A DNA stretch of 64,000 bases from Microbacterium sp. LCT-H2 (GCF_001866135.1 NZ_MODW01000001.1:868001-932000), one strand, 5' to 3'; numbered from the stretch's first letter, positions 1 through 8,192 are shown. Program-made: numbers and translations. The notes: a model not told the origin generated them from the letters alone.

Positions 1-300
1 ACTCTCCGGACCGCCGACGTTGAGGGCCCCCTTGCGTCCCGTCCACACGCGGTCGCGGCGGTCCCTGGCCTGCTCCGGAGCCTCCTCGATGAGCCCTGCC
101 TCGGCGAGCACCCGCAGGTGGAAGCTGGCGCTGTTGGCCGGCACGTCGAGCTCGCCGGCAATGTCCGCGGCGCGCAGGAAACCACGGCGTGCCATGAGGC
201 GCAGGATCTGCCGGCGCAGCGGGTGTGAGTAGGCCTTGAGCATCGCCGACGTCATGAAGGCGGCGTCCTCCCGAGAGGTCTTCTCCGCGTCGTCAGCCAT
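1..300 (-). CDS. ArsR-type winged-helix repressor (C-terminus beyond window)
   Basis: Only the first 100 residues lie in the window; the gene continues past the left edge. Residues 22-75 read as a winged helix: the segment AYSHPLRRQILRLM is the usual first helix of ArsR/HTH_20 regulators, and NSASFHLRVLAEAGLIEE is the recognition helix and turn. The following RDRRDRVW fits the wing. No metal-binding Cys motif is visible in this part. Start: ATG at 298-300; a TAGGAT hexamer (minus strand, 312-307) lies 6 bases upstream, suggesting a leaderless transcript. It is divergent from the MFS gene at 371, so it probably represses that exporter. Inducer unknown. Confidence 0.85.
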   Translation of the reverse strand, partial: MADDAEKTSREDAAFMTSAMLKAYSHPLRRQILRLMARRGFLRAADIAGELDVPANSASFHLRVLAEAGLIEEAPEQARDRRDRVWTGRKGALNVGGPES

Positions 301-315
301 TCCCCGATCCTAGTC

Positions 316-356
316 ACGCAAATGCGCACGAACAGTTGCGCAATTATTCTTGCGAA
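316..356. promoter_or_regulatory. Putative ArsR operator between divergent genes
   Basis: The 70-base gap between the ArsR gene and the MFS gene has a palindrome TTGCGCAA (336-343) flanked by related half sites: GCAAATGCGC at 318-327 and TTGCGAA starting at 350. TTGCG occurs twice as direct repeats 14 bases apart and covers TATTCT (345-350), which could be the -10 element of the MFS gene. The position and symmetry fit a shared operator; binding is inferred. Confidence 0.45.
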
Positions 357-370
357 ACTATCGTCGAGCC

Positions 371-1669
371 ATGAGCACGACGACCCCGCCCCACCGCCTG
401 TGGCAGAACACGCGCTACCTCACCTGGCTCGTCAGCGACACGAGCAAGGGGCTCGCCTCGGCGCTCTTCGGGTTCGCCGTCCCTCTCCTCGCGCTCGTCA
501 TCACGAACGACCCCGCACAGGCCGGCATCATCGCGGCGGCGGGGACGGTGGCGCGTGTGCTGCTCACGCTCGTGGGCGGGATCATCGCGGATCGGCACCG
601 GCGCATCGTGCTCATGCTCGTCGGCTCGATTCTGGGGATCGTGCTGGCCGGCGCCTTCACGCTCGTCGCCCTCGGCGGCTCCCTCACCTTCGCGACCCTC
701 CTCGTGATCGACGTGCTGCTGGCCGCGCGGAGCGGCCTCTTCGACGTCGCCGGCGAGAGCGCGCTGAAGGAGATCGTCCCGGACGACGCGATGGGGCGCG
801 CGCAGGCCGCGAACCAGGGGCGCGATGCGGCCCTTCAGCTCACCGGCGGCCCGCTGGGCGGCCTGCTCCTCGGGGTGGGCGGCTGGCTCGTCGGCGCGGC
901 CATGACCCTGTGCCACCTCGTCGCCGCCGTGACCGCCGGGCTCCTCGGGCGACAGGTCCGGCGCGCGGGAATCGCCGACGTCGGCGCTCTGGACGAGGAC
1001 GACGGCGGCGCGCCCTCCGCGCGCCCGAACGCCTGGCGGGAGTTCCGCGAGGGCTTCGGCTGGCTGCTGTCCCGCCCCGACCTCGGCGGCGTCATGCTCA
1101 TCATGACCATCGTCAACCTCGGCTTCAACGCCGCGATCACCACGGCCGTCTATGCGCTGCAGCAGGCAGGCCATTCCGAACTCCTCATCGGAACCGTCAG
1201 CGCGGCCATCGGCGCCGTGATGCTCGTCGGCGCGATCGTCGCCCCGCTCCTCGTGCCCCGGATCCCGGCGGGCGTGCTCACGATCGGCGGGCTCGCAGTG
1301 GTCGCCCTCGGCGCCGTCGTGCTGTCGTTCGCGTCGGCACCGTGGACCGTCGCCGCCGTCCTCGGTGCCACGGTGCTCCTCGTCCCCGCCCTGAACGCCG
1401 GGATGATGGGCTACTTCATGGTGGCCACGCCGTCACGTCTGCTGGGACGCGCGAACAGCGCCATGGGGGTCCTCGCGATGGGCGCGATGCCTCTCGCCCC
1501 GCTCATCGCCGGCTTCGGCCTCGCCGGGCTCGGACGACAGGGCACCATCCTCATCTGCGCGGCCCTCTGCGTGGTGGCCGCCGCCCTCGCGATCGGGAAC
1601 CGCGCCCTCCGCAGCCTCCCGGTCGAGTCTCGCTGGGCCGCGCACGCCGCCCGGTACGAGGGGGACTGA
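371..1669 (+). CDS. MFS exporter
   Basis: A 432-residue integral membrane protein of the major facilitator superfamily, probably a proton-driven drug or metabolite exporter. Hydrophobic helices run from about residue 15 to 410 in two six-helix halves. The loop after helix 2 carries GGIIADRHRRIVLM, the classic G-x-L-x-D-R-x-x-R-R motif A of MFS antiporters. The segment SGLFDVAGESALKEIVP resembles the helix 4-5 region of EntS-like and macrolide exporters. The ATG at 371 is preferred to an in-frame TTG at 350. Its divergent ArsR neighbour suggests drug- or metal-dependent repression. Substrate cannot be read from sequence. Confidence 0.85.
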   Translation: MSTTTPPHRLWQNTRYLTWLVSDTSKGLASALFGFAVPLLALVITNDPAQAGIIAAAGTVARVLLTLVGGIIADRHRRIVLMLVGSILGIVLAGAFTLVALGGSLTFATLLVIDVLLAARSGLFDVAGESALKEIVPDDAMGRAQAANQGRDAALQLTGGPLGGLLLGVGGWLVGAAMTLCHLVAAVTAGLLGRQVRRAGIADVGALDEDDGGAPSARPNAWREFREGFGWLLSRPDLGGVMLIMTIVNLGFNAAITTAVYALQQAGHSELLIGTVSAAIGAVMLVGAIVAPLLVPRIPAGVLTIGGLAVVALGAVVLSFASAPWTVAAVLGATVLLVPALNAGMMGYFMVATPSRLLGRANSAMGVLAMGAMPLAPLIAGFGLAGLGRQGTILICAALCVVAAALAIGNRALRSLPVESRWAAHAARYEGD

Positions 1670-1684
1670 GCGGGAGACAGTGCG

Positions 1685-2218
1685 CTAGTCGCCTGGCGTC
1701 GGGCCAGTGACGTCGGCGGCACCGAACAGCAAGCTGTCGACGACCTGGTCGCGCCGGGCCGGCCGCGCGGTGGTGTACCTCAGCAGATCTTCGAAGTGAG
1801 AGAACACGACGACCGCTTCTTCGAACTCTGGCTCGGAACCGTGGACGACTGCTCCGTCGTCTCGCACCGCCAGGTACTCGTATCCGTTGCGAACGGAAAG
1901 CAGGATGGGTGCGTGGCGCCTCCAGAAACGGGAGACCGCGACCGCCTCATCATCCGTCGTCGCAGCCTGGATGCTCAGCAGTTCACACTCGTTCCACGCG
2001 AACGCCCCCTCCGCGCCGGTCGAGTAGTCGTCGCGGGACAAGAACCACACCGTCTCGTCTGAGCTCGACAGGAGTGAGAACGAGGACACCCAGCGGATCA
2101 CCGTTTCGGGTGCCGCGCGCAGCGGGGAGGGAACGCCGTTCTCCATCGACGTCGGCGGCTCAAACGTCCACCCGGCTTCCTGCAAGCTTCCGGCGGCACT
2201 TCGGAAGAGTTCCGGCAT
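1685..2218 (-). CDS. SMI1/KNR4 (SUKH)-like protein
   Basis: A soluble 177-residue protein with the look of the SUKH superfamily: an aromatic helix-strand stretch (SSSDETVWFLSRDDY), then FWRRHAPILLSV, NGYEYLAV, and the C-terminal strand-helix GSEPEFEEAVVVFSHFEDLL, which fits the final element of SMI1/KNR4 domains. Many SUKH proteins are immunity proteins for polymorphic toxins. No toxin or secretion gene is adjacent, so it may be an orphan immunity protein or have a housekeeping role. Base use is slightly less GC-rich than its neighbours. It is convergent with the MFS gene, 15 bases away. Family assignment moderate, function unknown. Confidence 0.6.
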   Translation of the reverse strand: MPELFRSAAGSLQEAGWTFEPPTSMENGVPSPLRAAPETVIRWVSSFSLLSSSDETVWFLSRDDYSTGAEGAFAWNECELLSIQAATTDDEAVAVSRFWRRHAPILLSVRNGYEYLAVRDDGAVVHGSEPEFEEAVVVFSHFEDLLRYTTARPARRDQVVDSLLFGAADVTGPTPGD

Positions 2219-2419
2219 GCTCCCAGGCTACCGATCCGCACGAATCACCCTTCAGCAACCAATCCTGCGACAACCGCCGTGCCGATTCTCCCGATTCTCG
2301 TCTTGTTCAGAGACGTCTAACGCGTAGAGCTGAACACATCTCGCCGGCGGCTCACCCGGGACAGTGGTCGCGATCGATGTCGGTGGCCGTCACATCAGAG
2401 CCGATAGGAGACCACCGGT

Positions 2420-2638
2420 TCATGGCGCGAGCGCGAGCACAGTGATGCCTGCCGCCGCGGAGGCCACGACCAGCGCAAGCGCGATCGCGATGAGGATGAC
2501 GTGCACACGGAGGAACGGGGTGGCCTTGCCGTTCTCGTCCCTGGCACGCGGGTCCTTCGCGACGCGGGTGTAGAACCGCGGCCAGACGAGCACGTTGAAA
2601 CCGGCGTTGAGGAACAGCACGACGACGAGAGCGATCAC
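2420..2638 (-). CDS. Small two-helix membrane protein (SCO4848-like)
   Basis: A 72-residue protein with two predicted transmembrane helices (about residues 2-20 and 45-68) joined by a charged loop (FYTRVAKDPRARDENGKATPF). The layout and the F-x-x-RVAKDPRARD segment resemble the actinobacterial SCO4848 family of small membrane proteins of unknown function. Start is GTG at 2636-2638, directly preceded by GGAGGG, with a TAGCGT hexamer a few bases further up. Divergent from the sigma-factor operon. No role can be assigned. Confidence 0.65.
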   Translation of the reverse strand: MIALVVVLFLNAGFNVLVWPRFYTRVAKDPRARDENGKATPFLRVHVILIAIALALVVASAAAGITVLALAP

Positions 2639-2748
2639 CCCTCCACGCTAGCGAGGGCGGCGTGGCACCACGGATCGGGCCGTCGGAATTCTTGGACGGC
2701 GACATGTATCACCGAGCCCTTGCCGTGCTCCTGGTAGGTGTGATCACA

Positions 2749-3381
2749 ATGGGCTTCATGATCGACGGTGCCCCCGGCGCCGCCTTCGATCCCGCATCCG
2801 ACGACGGGCGCGCACGCTGGGAACGCGCCGCGGACCTGTTCGATGCGTGGCGCGATGGCGACGGCCGCTCGATGGACGACCTGGTGCGGCTGATGACGCC
2901 CGTGCTCTGGCACGTCGTGCGCGCCTACGGCCTCGAACGCACCCTCGCGGAAGACGTCGTGCAGACGACCTGGCTCCAGCTCGTGCGCGGCCACGGCGCC
3001 ATCGCCGACTCGCGCGCCGTCTCCGCCTGGCTGACGACCACCGCCCGCCGCGAGGCCTGGAAGGTCGGCAAGGCGAACGGTCGCGTCGACACCGCGGAGT
3101 CCGACGACCTGGACGCCCTCCTTCCGGAGCAAGCGTCCGCCGAGGAGCACGCCGCGCTCGACGACGAGAACCGACGGCTCTGGGCCGCCGTCCGCCGCCT
3201 CGCCGAGCGGTGTCAGCGCCTGCTCCGGGTGATCGCCTTCGAGGATCGTCCGGACTACGCGCGCCTCGCGCGCGACCTCTCCATGCCGGTCGGCAGCATC
3301 GGCCCGACTCGCAGCCGCTGCCTCGCGAAGCTCCGCGACCTCCTCGACGCCCCGGCCACTCGGACGGAGGGACGATCATGA
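2749..3381 (+). CDS. ECF-like RNA polymerase sigma factor
   Basis: A 210-residue sigma-70 family factor with only regions 2 and 4. Region 2 spans about residues 30-105 (AEDVVQTTWLQLVR followed by VSAWLTTTARREAWK, the -10 recognition part). Region 4 spans about 145-200 (LAERCQRLLRVIAFEDRPDYARLARDLSM, then a helix-turn-helix ending SRCLAKLRDLL). The ATG at 2749 has AGGTG 8 bases upstream; ATG 2758 in the same frame is the alternative. It overlaps the next gene by 4 bases (ATGA) and heads the operon with the subtilase and CHAT protease, so it probably controls that cassette. It lacks the SnoaL-like tail of ECF41/56-type factors. Confidence 0.88.
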   Translation: MGFMIDGAPGAAFDPASDDGRARWERAADLFDAWRDGDGRSMDDLVRLMTPVLWHVVRAYGLERTLAEDVVQTTWLQLVRGHGAIADSRAVSAWLTTTARREAWKVGKANGRVDTAESDDLDALLPEQASAEEHAALDDENRRLWAAVRRLAERCQRLLRVIAFEDRPDYARLARDLSMPVGSIGPTRSRCLAKLRDLLDAPATRTEGRS

Positions 3382-3833
3382 GCGATGAGGACGACGCCCG
3401 GCTGTTCGCCCGCCTGCGCAGCCTCTGGAGAGAGGTCGATCCGGTCCCTGCCGGGCTGATCGACCGGATGGTCGCCGCGGTCGCCGCAGACGGGCTCAAC
3501 CGCGAGTACGCGCTGCTCACGCTCGTGGAAGGCCAGCGCGGCGCGGTCCGCGGCGAGACCGACGCCCTCACCCTGCAGTTCAGCGACGGCAGCACGAGCA
3601 TCCTCCTCCACGTCACGACGACCGCGTCCGGGCGACGGCGGATCGACGGCTGGGTGGACACCGCCGCCGCGGAGATCCTGTTGCTGCAGGGCGAGCGCGA
3701 GCGCCGGACGACCCCGGCGGAGACGGGCCGATTCGTGTTCGACGAGGTGCCGTCCGGGCTCAGCCGCGTGCGCCTGACCGCGACGGTCGGCGACGAGACC
3801 CGCACCCTGGAGACCCCGCAGTTCGAGTTGTGA
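3378..3833 (+). CDS. Small soluble partner of the sigma factor (non-canonical anti-sigma candidate)
   Basis: A 151-residue protein starting at an ATG that overlaps the sigma stop codon (ATGA). Residues 5-40 (ARLFARLRSLWREVDPVPAGLIDRMVAAVAAD) look like a helical region that could contact sigma. The rest is beta-rich (LTLQFSDGSTSILLHV, GWVDTAAAEILLLQ, GRFVFDEVPSGLSRVRLTA) and reads like a carboxypeptidase-regulatory or transthyretin-like sandwich, a fold often seen beside CHAT and TPR genes in actinobacteria. It has neither the H-x3-C-x2-C zinc motif nor a transmembrane segment of ordinary ECF anti-sigma factors. Translational coupling to sigma is the main argument that it regulates it. Function inferred. 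Confidence 0.65.
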   Translation: MSDEDDARLFARLRSLWREVDPVPAGLIDRMVAAVAADGLNREYALLTLVEGQRGAVRGETDALTLQFSDGSTSILLHVTTTASGRRRIDGWVDTAAAEILLLQGERERRTTPAETGRFVFDEVPSGLSRVRLTATVGDETRTLETPQFEL

Positions 3834-3883
3834 CCCCGCATCGCCGGCGCCGTCGCCGTCGATGCCCACGGAGAGGATGACCG

Positions 3884-5455
3884 ATGGATCAGCCCCAGGG
3901 ATGGACCTGGCAGGACCGCGCGGAGGGATCGATCCGCCGTGGCACCGCCCTCGACCCCAGCACGGAACCGGTGGACGGGATCCGGGCGTTCCCCACCGCG
4001 TACCTGCCGGAGCGCCTGCTCATCACGCGCGCCCTCGGCGAGGAGGAGGCGTACGACCGCGAGCTGCGCGCCCTGAGGGATGCCGCGGACTCCTTCGGCT
4101 GGCGGCTGGAACTGGAGTCTCCGGAGCGCGAGATCGGGAACGGCGAGCTCGTGCCGGGCGTCGCGGGGTTCCTGCGGGCGCGCCTGACCACGCCGGATGA
4201 GCCGACCAGGGGCGAATCCCCCGTGGCACCCGACGCCTGGCGGGTCTTGCAGCGCGCGCGCCGGCTGTCACGCTCGACCATGCCGCGGACCAGCCTCGAG
4301 CACGTGCTCTCGATCGATCCGGTCGGACTCAACCCGTTCACCCGGACGAACCCGTTCACGCGGACAAACCCGTTCACCCGGACGAATCCCGTCCGGGGTG
4401 CCGCTCCCGGCGGTGGCGGCAGCGACGACTACCTGGAGCCCGGACGCGGGGCGCGGCAGCCGGTCACCTGGCTCGGACCCGCACCGGCTCGCGCCGCCGC
4501 TCCGAAGCGCGGACGACGGCCGGTCGTGGCGATCCTCGACACCGGCTGCGGCGAGCACGCCTGGCTGCCGTCCGACATCGTCACCCGGCACGTCGAGCTC
4601 GACGGCGTCCCCGTGGGCTTCACGGACGACGCCGACCCCGAACGCTACCCCGACCTGTACGGGCAGCTCGACGGGGAGATCGACGCGGTCGCCGGGCACG
4701 GCACCTTCATCGCAGGCCTCGTGCGTCAGGCGGCACCGAACGCCGACATCCTCTCCATCCGTGTCGCCGGCGCGCTCGGGGTGGTCGACGAGAGCACGCT
4801 CCTGGAGACCGTGGCGCAGGTCGTGGAACTGCTGCGGCGGCACCGCGAGGACCCGAAGACGGGCTTCCCGATCGACGTGCTCAACCTCTCCCTCAGCTAC
4901 TACCACGAGACCCCGACCGACGGACTCTTCAGCACGACCCTGTACGAGCTGCTCGCGAAGGCCAGAGAGCTCGGCTGCGTGGTCGTCTGCTCGGCCGGCA
5001 ACGACGCGATCGACCGGCCCTCGTTCCCCGCCTCGCTGTGGCCGTGGCCCGGCGCCGACAACGGGCTGCCGTCTGACGACGGCGCTCCGCACGTGTCGGT
5101 CGGCGCCCTGAACCCGTCGGCGCACTCTGTCGCCCTGTTCTCGAACGTCGGCCCGTGGGTGCAGGTGTACGCCCCGGGCGCCGCCGTGGTCAGCACCTCG
5201 CCGGCCTTCGTCGGCGGCGCGCAGGCGGCGACCCGCGCGGACATCGATGGGCTGCCGCGCGAGACGCTCGACCCGGACGACTACCGCGGCGGCTTCGCGG
5301 TGTGGAGCGGCACCTCCTTCGCGGCTCCGTACATCGCCGGCCGAGTCGCGGCCCAGCTCGGCGCCGTCCCGGCCGAGGGGGTGAAGCCCGCCGTCGCCGC
5401 GAAGGCCGTCGCCGCCGTCCTGACGTCGCTGCCGACGCCGCACGAGGGGTCCTGA
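3884..5455 (+). CDS. Subtilisin-like (S8) serine protease, cytosolic-looking
   Basis: A 523-residue S8 peptidase. Catalytic triad: Asp219 (ILDTGCGEH), His272 (GHGTFIAGL) and Ser478 (SGTSFAAPYIAG); the oxyanion Asn lies in CSAGNDA. Residues 1-130 look like a prodomain with an inhibitor-I9-like pattern (LPERLLITRAL, helix, WRLELE). A linker at residues 150-171 repeats NPFTRT three times and ends NPVRG. There is no signal peptide or transmembrane helix, unlike most bacterial subtilases. Start ATG has GGAGAGG 7 bases upstream. It is the third gene of the sigma operon and lies 48 bases before the CHAT gene, so the two proteases are probably co-expressed. Substrate unknown; the CHAT protein or the linker itself is a natural suspect. 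Confidence 0.9.
   Translation: MDQPQGWTWQDRAEGSIRRGTALDPSTEPVDGIRAFPTAYLPERLLITRALGEEEAYDRELRALRDAADSFGWRLELESPEREIGNGELVPGVAGFLRARLTTPDEPTRGESPVAPDAWRVLQRARRLSRSTMPRTSLEHVLSIDPVGLNPFTRTNPFTRTNPFTRTNPVRGAAPGGGGSDDYLEPGRGARQPVTWLGPAPARAAAPKRGRRPVVAILDTGCGEHAWLPSDIVTRHVELDGVPVGFTDDADPERYPDLYGQLDGEIDAVAGHGTFIAGLVRQAAPNADILSIRVAGALGVVDESTLLETVAQVVELLRRHREDPKTGFPIDVLNLSLSYYHETPTDGLFSTTLYELLAKARELGCVVVCSAGNDAIDRPSFPASLWPWPGADNGLPSDDGAPHVSVGALNPSAHSVALFSNVGPWVQVYAPGAAVVSTSPAFVGGAQAATRADIDGLPRETLDPDDYRGGFAVWSGTSFAAPYIAGRVAAQLGAVPAEGVKPAVAAKAVAAVLTSLPTPHEGS
4331..4392 (+). repeat. Tandem 18-base repeat coding for NPFTRT
   Basis: Three near-identical 18-base units (4331-4348, 4349-4366, 4367-4384) plus a partial fourth encode (NPFTRT)x3-NPVR in the linker between prodomain and catalytic domain of the subtilase. 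Units 1 and 3 are identical and unit 2 differs at two third positions, so amino acids are conserved over DNA identity. Confidence 0.9.
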
Positions 5456-5503
5456 CACCTCGCACCCTTCCGCACGGCCACTCCGGCACGGCATCCTGGA
5501 CGG

Positions 5504-7945
5504 ATGCCCCTGTCCGCGAGCGCGCTGCACCGACGCGGCGTCGAGGCGGCCAACGCCCGGCAGTTCACCCGCGCCCGACGGGAACTGGAGAAGGCCGCCG
5601 CCCGCACCGACGACGCCGACCTCCGCGCCCGCATCGACGGGACGACCGCCTACGTGCTCGCGCAGACCGGCGAGCCCGCGGCCGCGGAGGCGCTGTGCCG
5701 GGAGGCGCTGGCAAGGGACGGGCTGCAGGCCGAGACGGTCGCCCTCCTCGGCGGGCAGCTCGGCGCCCTCCTCATGCACGGCGGACGGCTGGAGGAGGCC
5801 GAGGCGAGCCTCACCGCCGCGATCGATGCCCTCGGCGCCGGGGCTGAGACCCCCGCGCTCGCCAACTGCCTGATGAACCGGGCGGTGGTGCGGATGCAGC
5901 GCCACCAGCTCGACTCCTGCATGGCCGATCTCCGTCGTGCGATCGGGATCTACGAGGCGCACGACGAACGGGACTCCCTCGCGGAGGCCACGCACAACCT
6001 CGGCTATGCCGCACTCCTCGGCGGCGACCTCGTGTCGGCGCTGCGCCTGATGGCCGAGTCCCGGCCGACGTTCGCCGCCACCAGCGCCCTCGCCACCGCC
6101 ATCAGCGACCTCGACCGCGCCGAGGTACTCCGCGACGCTGGGCTGACGACCGAGGCAGAGGCCCTGCTCGCCCAGGTGGCCGTGCAGTTCGGCGCCCAGC
6201 GGATGCGCCAGGCCCGCGGGGAAGCGGAGTTCCACCTCGCCCGCTCGCTCGTCCGGCACGATCCCCGGGCCGCCGCGCGCACCGCGAGGACGGCCGCCCG
6301 CCGCTTCACCTCCCTCGGCAGCAGCGGCTGGGCGGCCCGCGCCGCGGCGGTGGAGCTGGAAGCGCGACAGCGGATCCGGTCCGATCGTCCCCTCGATGCC
6401 GCCGCGTGGGAGCGGGTGGCGCAGGAGCTCGACCGGAGCGGCTTCCGCACCGAGGCAACGGCCCTGCGGCTGACCGCTCGTCGTGAGGGCACCGGTCGCC
6501 TCCCGCGCGTCCCCGCCTCGGCTCCGACGCCGCTGCGACTCCGCGCACAGGAGGTGCGCGCGGCCCGCGCCGCCGGACGCGGTCGCGACGGCGAGGCGCT
6601 GCGCGCCGCGGCCACCGGGCTCGACCTGCTGTCGGCGTGGCAGCGGTCGTTCGGCGCCCTCGACCTGCAGGCCTCCGTCGCCATGCATGCCAGCGACCTC
6701 GTGTTCACGGGACTCGCGGCGGCCGTCCGCCGCCGCGACCCGGCGACGCTCTTCGAGTGGTCCGAGCGCGCCCGGCACCTCAGTCAGCAGGTCGCCCCGG
6801 TGCGCCCGCCGCATGACGACGCCCTCGCCGCCGACCTCGCCGAGCTGCGGATGCTGCGCGCCGACCTCGCGGGGGCGGACTGGACGACCGACCCCACCGT
6901 CCGTGCGCTCCGCGACCGGGTGCGGGAGCGGCAGTGGTCCGCCACGGGCTCCGGGGCGACGAGGGAGCGCCGGACGCTGGCCGAAGCCGCCGCCCTGCTG
7001 CCGGCCGACACGGCAGTTCTGGCCTACGTCTACACCGGCACCGGCCTGCACGGGGTGGTGGTGCAGCCGGACGCCGCGACCCTCGTCGACCTGTCGTGGC
7101 CGCAGGTGCGGATTGCTCTCGACGGCCTGCGTGCCGACCTCGACATGGCCGCGCTCACGCGGGACGGCGCGATGGGTCCGGTGACCGCGCGCGCTCTGGC
7201 GGCGCGCCTCGCGGTCCTCGACGAGGAGCTGCTCGCGCCGATGCGTCGGGCCGCCGCGGGTGCCGCGCGGTTCGTGATCACCGTTCCCGGAATCCTCGGC
7301 GGGGTGCCGTGGGCCATGCTCCCCGGCATGCACGGAGTGCCGTTCACCCTCGCGACCTCGGTCTCGCGCTGGCTCGACGGGGAGGCCTCGGCTTCCTCGG
7401 CCCCCAGCGTCGGGTTCGCGGCGGGACCGCGCGTGCCGCGGGCGGCGGAAGAAGTCCAGCGCGCGGCGGAGTCGTGGGCGGGACGAGGGACGACCCGGAT
7501 GCTGCAGGACACCACCGCGACCGTGACCGCCGTCACCGCGCTGGCGGCCTCCGTCGACGTGCTCCATATCGCCGCGCACGGGCGTCACGCGGTCGACAAT
7601 CCGCTGTTCTCCGGGTTCGAACTCGCCGACGGGGTGCTCTTCGGCTACGACGTCGACCTCATCGCCCGGGTGCCGCGGACCGTGATCCTCTCAGCGTGCG
7701 AGCTGGGGCGGTCCTCCGTGCGCTGGGGCGAGGAGGCCCTGGGCATGACGCGCGTCTGGTTGCATGCGGGCGCGGAGGCGGTGATCGCGGCCCCCGTCAC
7801 GGTGCCGGATGACGACGCGTGCGAGCTCCTGACCGCGGTCCACGACGGCCTCTCTGCCGGCGCGTCTGCCGCCGACGCCCTGGCGAGCGCCGCGCTCACG
7901 ACGGGGGTTTCCGCCCCGTTCCAGTGTCACGGCAACGGATTCTGA
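5504..7945 (+). CDS. TPR-CHAT protease (caspase-like)
   Basis: An 813-residue protein with an N-terminal helical repeat half (about residues 3-330, TPR-like: paired helices such as ALHRRGVEAANARQFTRARR and AEALCREALARDGLQAETVA), a middle region, and a C-terminal CHAT domain from about residue 510. The catalytic dyad of clan CD peptidases is intact: His692 in HIAAHGRH and Cys732 in ILSACELG. No signal peptide is present. CHAT proteases with TPR domains are known as effectors or activators in bacterial conflict systems (for example the TPR-CHAT subunit of type III-E CRISPR systems, and gasdermin-activating proteases). Here the gene follows a sigma factor and a subtilase, with no CRISPR or gasdermin nearby. 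The ribosome site is weak, so expression may rely on the upstream genes. Confidence 0.9.
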   Translation: MPLSASALHRRGVEAANARQFTRARRELEKAAARTDDADLRARIDGTTAYVLAQTGEPAAAEALCREALARDGLQAETVALLGGQLGALLMHGGRLEEAEASLTAAIDALGAGAETPALANCLMNRAVVRMQRHQLDSCMADLRRAIGIYEAHDERDSLAEATHNLGYAALLGGDLVSALRLMAESRPTFAATSALATAISDLDRAEVLRDAGLTTEAEALLAQVAVQFGAQRMRQARGEAEFHLARSLVRHDPRAAARTARTAARRFTSLGSSGWAARAAAVELEARQRIRSDRPLDAAAWERVAQELDRSGFRTEATALRLTARREGTGRLPRVPASAPTPLRLRAQEVRAARAAGRGRDGEALRAAATGLDLLSAWQRSFGALDLQASVAMHASDLVFTGLAAAVRRRDPATLFEWSERARHLSQQVAPVRPPHDDALAADLAELRMLRADLAGADWTTDPTVRALRDRVRERQWSATGSGATRERRTLAEAAALLPADTAVLAYVYTGTGLHGVVVQPDAATLVDLSWPQVRIALDGLRADLDMAALTRDGAMGPVTARALAARLAVLDEELLAPMRRAAAGAARFVITVPGILGGVPWAMLPGMHGVPFTLATSVSRWLDGEASASSAPSVGFAAGPRVPRAAEEVQRAAESWAGRGTTRMLQDTTATVTAVTALAASVDVLHIAAHGRHAVDNPLFSGFELADGVLFGYDVDLIARVPRTVILSACELGRSSVRWGEEALGMTRVWLHAGAEAVIAAPVTVPDDDACELLTAVHDGLSAGASAADALASAALTTGVSAPFQCHGNGF

Positions 7946-8110
7946 CTTTTTTCCCGGATCGAGGTATCAGAACCGCACCGGCCTTCTCCTGTTCTTCGGA
8001 AGGTGTCGAGCGACAGGCCTCGAAGGGAGAGGCACGAGGGAGGCGCCGTCGGTTCTGGGGAAACGCCGCTGGGGAGCGGGAAGACGAGACGGACACCATC
8101 TGCTCCGGGA

Positions 8111-8173
8111 GCGTCGCGGTATGCAGCCGCGATGCTCCTGCAGGGCCTCGGCGATCTGGGGACGCCGAGGCCC
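8111..8173. terminator. Tandem hairpins after the DeoR gene and CHAT operon
   Basis: In the 247-base gap between two convergent genes, a perfect 11-base stem GGGCCTCGGCG (8143-8153) pairs with CGCCGAGGCCC (8163-8173) over a 9-base loop. A second hairpin, GCGTCGCGG with CCGCGATGC, lies at about 8111-8135. No T-tract follows either stem, as is common in high-GC actinobacteria. Likely a bidirectional termination region. The rest of the gap (7946-8110) shows nothing I can name. Confidence 0.5.
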
Positions 8174-8192
8174 TCGGGGCGTCCGGGGTGCC

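Noticed and set aside
2305..2335. GTTCAG/CTGAAC hairpin in the 201-base gap at 2219-2419
   Set aside because: Six-base stem with a 19-base loop is too weak to call a terminator or operator. I see nothing else in that gap.
4331..4392. Short tandem repeats as a CRISPR-like array
   Set aside because: Units are 18 bases, directly adjacent without spacers, in frame, and code for NPFTRT.
4268..7588. 1106-codon open frame on the minus strand
   Set aside because: It lies antisense to the subtilase and CHAT genes, has low-complexity Gly/Arg/Glu sequence and no family motifs. It is a by-product of high GC in third positions.
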